Assembly: GCA_033065855.1 (NCBI GenBank)
Contig: JAVXUO010002759.1
Span: 30,376-94,375 of the forward strand
DNA length: 64,000 bases
Origin: Escallonia rubra
Lineage: Eukaryota; Streptophyta; Magnoliopsida; Escalloniales; Escalloniaceae
Direction of reading: 5' to 3'
A program made the position numbers and the translations under genes. Positions 60,401 to 64,000 of this stretch are shown here, piece after piece. Numbering within the stretch: the first letter of the stretch is position 1; every line of letters begins with the position of its first letter. A model generated the notes under the pieces. The model made no database searches and was not told the DNA's origin. It was given only the letters and a program-made list of their open reading frames with translations.

Positions 60401-62975
60401 ACGGAGGGGTGCGATCTGCATCATCACCCCAGTAGAAGAAGGCATTTAATGTGTGTGGGTGTCATGTGGTCAATGGCAGTGCTCCATGTGCATGTGTTGA
60501 TTATTTCAATGCCAACAGTTCACGATGTTCTAGTATTATTTGAATCTGGACGACCTTGGCAAAGTAGTCCGTTTGTGTTCAGCATTTGGTTTGGCTTTCA
60601 TTTAGAGTGTGTTTGGATATGTGATTTTGAAATACTGGGTCTAAATACCCTCATTTCGAAATTCCTTGATTTACAAATTCTATCATTTTGAAATATCTTG
60701 TTTGGAAGAAAGGAAGCAAAAGGTTGTTAAAAAAGGTGGGAGGCAAGATTCCTTAGGGAACTAGTTATTGTGGGTTTGTAACTGATTGGTGTGGATTTGA
60801 CAAATAACTAGTTCAGACTAGTGATTTGAACTGTGGATTTGGTGACCCCAAATCCACAGTTCAAATCACTTCGAAATTTCAAAAATTTCCTTTTGAACTA
60901 TCCAAACAAGATATTTTGTCCAAAGGATTTACAAATACCCTACCAAAGTCAAATCCCCATTTCAAATCCTATATCCAAACACACCCTTAATGAAGCAGAA
61001 ATTTTGGAGCCTCTCAGGTCAGATTTGGAGAAGCATATAATAACGGGTCAAACCTCTCTTTTGTAAAGCTGTGGGAAGGGGTTTAAGTGTATAATTTGTT
61101 TCCTTTGCTCTGGCTACCTTTTGCGCAAATGTATTGCTCCCTTTGGGAGTTTCTATAACATTTACTTCCTCATGTGCGTGGGTTGCACAAGTTTGGCATC
61201 AGGTCATAGGCCTCGAGTTATGGAAACATTATTTCCACAAAGTTGGAGGTAAGGCTGTGTACATCATCTCTTCCCAGACTCTGCATCATCTGGAGCCTTT
61301 TTGTCCCCGCACCTTCAAAGAGAAAAACAATACATGCAGTGAGCAAAGAAATGGTTCCTTCAACTTAAAAGAATGATGTGAAACCTCAAAACCAACCCAA
61401 ACTGTGAAATTCGATCTCTTGCCCTATGCATGTTTATTTTGTGCACTCTTCTGCCTAAGATTGCTGTAAATTTTGTCTGCTTGGAGTATATTGGTGCTAT
61501 ACATTGCATCTACTTATGCAAGGCACGTCTTCTTGGTTTCTGTAGGATGCCCACGAGTTTTTGAATTATTTGCTTAATGAACTTGTGGACATACTGGAGA
61601 AAGAGTCCCATGCTGCAAAGAGTGATCCAGAAACTTCATCACCTTCTGAGAAGATTGCAAATGGACCAAAGAATTCCCATCCAAATGGCACTCAAAAGGA
61701 ACCTTTGGTTACGTGGGTGCACAAAAACTTTCAGGTTTCTTAGCTTGGCCTAATGATCTATTCTCTGCAAATTTTCTTGCTGTACATTGTGTCTTTTGTC
61801 CTTGCACTTTTTGTGTGCCTGGTACATGCATCATTGGAAAAGTATCTATTGTTGGATGGATAATAAGACCTATAATCCCGAAAGACTAGCTGTGTGTTAT
61901 CCAACATAGTGGGGCTCAAAAATCTCTCTCTTGCAGTTGCTCGTGTTAAGCTGCTATATTGAACAGCAACAAGAGCGTTTCGCCCCTATTGCTTTGGTAT
62001 AGTGTTTTTCGTTATCACTGCCTTCTAGGAATTTCATTCCCTTTGACTTTATTCTACAGGGGATACTCACTAACGAAACAAGGTGCTTACGATGCGAAAC
62101 TGTAACAGCAAGAGATGAAACGTTTTTTGACTTGAGCCTTGATATTGAGCAGAACAGTTCAATCACGAGTTGTTTGAAGAATTTTAGTTCCACAGAGACT
62201 TTGAATGCTGAGGACAAATTTTTCTGTGACAAGTGTTGCAGGTATGTGGCAATTATTCATTGTACTTTGGTCTTGACAGTCATGGTATGTCAGCTTTAAC
62301 TTTTATCATGTCAGTCGAATTTAAAGTTTCAACTTGCTACGACCTTTTCTTTCTATGGGCCATATCGTTCTAGGTGAAGAAGTCCGAATGGGTTTTGACT
62401 CAAATAATAGATTAGATTCTGCATAGGATATTTTGATGGTTACCACTCATCTGCTTCATTCAATGAACTATAATCTTTGCCATGAAGATAACAGATAAGG
62501 AAAAAAGAAGACAGCACCTCTATCATTGAACTTTTCAACGGCTTACCATGCCTTGTTTTGCAAATGCAGTTTACAGGAGGCCCAGAAGAGAATGAAGATA
62601 AAAAAGCCACCTCACATCCTGGTCATCCATCTTAAGCGGTTCAAGTACATTGAGCAGCTTGGTCGATATAAGAAGCTATCTTACCGTGTTGTCTTCCCGC
62701 TCGAGCTGAAGCTGAGCAACACGGTGGAGGATGCAGATGCCGAGTATTCTCTATTTGCGGTAGTTGTCCATGTTGGTAGCGGGCCCAATCATGGACATTA
62801 CGTGAGTCTTGTGAAAAGCCATAATCATTGGCTCTTCTTTGATGACGAAAATGTTGAGATGATTGATGAGTCAGCCGTGCAGACTTTCTTCGGGTCAGCG
62901 CAGGAGTATTCCAGTAACACAGATCATGGTTACATCCTGTTCTATGAGAGAGTTGTTGCTGGCAGCACAAGCTGA
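54408..62975 (+). CDS. UBP3/UBP4: ubiquitin carboxyl-terminal hydrolase, UBP3/UBP4 type
   Basis: A cysteine protease that removes ubiquitin from proteins; its Arabidopsis relatives UBP3 and UBP4 are needed in pollen. Coding exons: 54408-54524, 56575-56691, 58898-58996, 61546-61734, 62060-62241 and 62570-62975. All introns are GT/AG, and the 1,110 nt encode 369 residues plus TGA, close to the family length. The N-terminus MGAAGSK suits N-myristoylation. The Cys box [12 protein letters not shown] has the nucleophile Cys32. [14 protein letters not shown] (112-125) is the QQD-type box. CLRC (183-186) and CDKC (230-233) form the zinc ribbon. The His box GPNHGHYVS has His311, and WLFFDDE has the acidic partner (Asp326/327). 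All catalytic residues are present. Introns 1-3 are each over 2 kb; intron 3 holds a MITE. Confidence 0.96.
54716..54738. repeat. poly-C tract in UBP intron 1
   Basis: About 23 consecutive C bases. The exact length may be uncertain, as homopolymers are prone to sequencing error. Confidence 0.8.
60605..60986. mobile_element. MITE in UBP intron 3 (PIF/Harbinger-like)
   Basis: 382 bp with terminal inverted repeats: GAGTGTGTTTGGATATG on the left and GGGTGTGTTTGGATATA read inward from the right. It is flanked by TTA on both sides (60602-60604 and 60987-60989). The 3-bp TTA duplication and the GGGTGTGTTTGG end fit PIF/Harbinger MITEs. The element folds back over much of its length. Its centre is a perfect 23-bp hairpin (arms 60820-60842 and 60848-60870, 5-base loop). 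No coding capacity. Confidence 0.8.
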
Positions 62976-63425
62976 GAAGAGGAGGGGAATTCGGCTAGCG
63001 GGCGGGCTCGATAATTTCAAATTTTGAACACATTTTTCCTTGGTTTTTCTATCTATTCTTACACATCTCCCTTTCTTGTAAGTCGACAATTACTAATATG
63101 CCTAGTGAGGTGACATGGATTGTGGAAGAACGCATACTGTAGGTGATTGGTTGACATGTACAGTGATGATAGAAGCTCACTGTCCTTTGCTTTTCAACAA
63201 TAAGGGGAATGTATATGGTGGTGTGAAATTTCCGTAGACGCTTATTTGGGTGGTTGAGAATGTTTTAACAATCAATAGAAAATGCAGTGGTTTCCCAAAT
63301 GCTCTTGTTTTGCTTTCCTGTCTTATTTTCCTTTTCATTACTAAAAAAATATAACTTCATATTCATGGCACTTTTCAGCGACAGTGAGATTTGAAGATGG
63401 CAGTAGGTGTGGTGGTTGATAGGGA
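62976..63425. other. UBP 3' untranslated region and flank
   Basis: Follows the UBP stop. The T-rich segment and AATAAG-like words at about 63200 could belong to a polyadenylation region, but no clear signal decides its end. Confidence 0.4.
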
Positions 63426-63430
63426 GGTGG

Positions 63431-63612
63431 CGGTGGTACGTATTGCTGGTGTGCGTTGCAACGGTGGTCGAGGTGGTGTCAGAGCCCAGTGACGGGTTGG
63501 AAGTTGGAAGGAAAAAAAACAACGGTGGTACGTATTGCTGGTGTGCGTTGCAATGGTGGTCGAGGTGGTGTCAGAGCCCAGTGACGGGTTGGAAGTTGGA
63601 AGGAAAAAAAAC
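63431..63612. repeat. 92-bp tandem duplication downstream of UBP
   Basis: Two copies, 63431-63522 and 63523-63612, each start CGGTGGTACGTATTGCTGG and end GGAAGGAAAAAAAACAA. They are nearly identical. The repeat produces spurious frames on both strands. The remainder to 64000 shows no gene. Confidence 0.9.
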
Positions 63613-64000
63613 AAAGGCGAAAAAGTTAAAAGTATAATTCCCTTTTGTGCAAATTGTGAACTCGACGTAATACTCCAGAAAATGTTGCCACCTGATCAAT
63701 CCGACCAAGATTTTGACTGGAATTTGGTCATAAGGTGCCAGCTACATAAATTTGTAAAATTGGTGGTGCACAATAACTAAAAGAAAGTTTGCGATACCAA
63801 CCGCTACCACAGGTAAACTTGAAAGTGGCTCGTGTAGTTTACATACCCCTCCCTTGTTACCATAAGCCAAGGGCCTGAGCATGAAGTTATTTTGGTAAAA
63901 ATAGTTTCACCCAAACCCAAATATAGCTCAACCCATATGAAGCTCATGTTGCTTCCACCTTGAGCCATCGCTTATCATCTCTTGTTACAATGTGTAAAAG

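Overview
The window is plant nuclear DNA, most likely from a eudicot. It is AT-rich with long retrotransposon-filled intergenic stretches. Two ordinary single-copy plant genes, both on the + strand and both with GT/AG introns, sit at the two ends. At the left is the catalytic subunit of the ER signal peptidase complex (SEC11 type, 8 coding exons, 2250-6826). At the right is a ubiquitin-specific protease of the UBP3/UBP4 type (6 coding exons, 54408-62975). Both rebuild into full-length open reading frames with family-typical lengths (180 and 369 residues) and catalytic residues. A short reading frame at 426-598 may be the last exon of another gene that begins left of the window.

Everything between about 9.2 and 52.2 kb is a transposon district, and most element ends are fixed here by target-site duplications (TSDs). 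Element A (9187-16884, +) is a Ty1/Copia element with two 459-bp LTRs and a decayed gag-pol. Element B (20351-36704, -) is a relative of A that has lost gag, protease and the start of integrase. Its 3' LTR was hit twice, by element C (20631-30629, -), a 10-kb SIRE/Maximus-like Copia element with an extra 3' reading frame, and by an 871-bp non-autonomous hAT-like transposon (30650-31520). From about 36.7 to 45.0 kb lies a decayed Ty3/Gypsy element (G, -). Its LTR is split by a solo LTR (E, 40587-44883), which is itself split by a second solo LTR (F, 40913-42812). Element D (46465-52145, -) is a non-autonomous SIRE-like element that carries gag but no pol.

The most interesting signals are in the promoter architecture of the LTRs. 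C and the unrelated solo LTR F carry an array of the same short motif (TTCGA[AC][TC]GAAA) directly upstream of the TATA box. A third copy of that arrangement (array, CCAAT, TATA) lies inside C just upstream of its extra 3' reading frame, as if that frame had its own promoter. D has a different palindromic array (CAGTCGACTG) plus exact matches to the plant M-phase (MSA) element upstream of its TATA box.

The remaining intergenic DNA (599-2160, 7100-9181, 16890-20345, 45008-46459, 52151-54040, 62976-64000) holds MITE-like foldbacks, microsatellites and small tandem duplications, but no gene I can support. I see no tRNA, rRNA or CRISPR feature. All names rest on recognising motifs by eye; no database search or alignment program was run.
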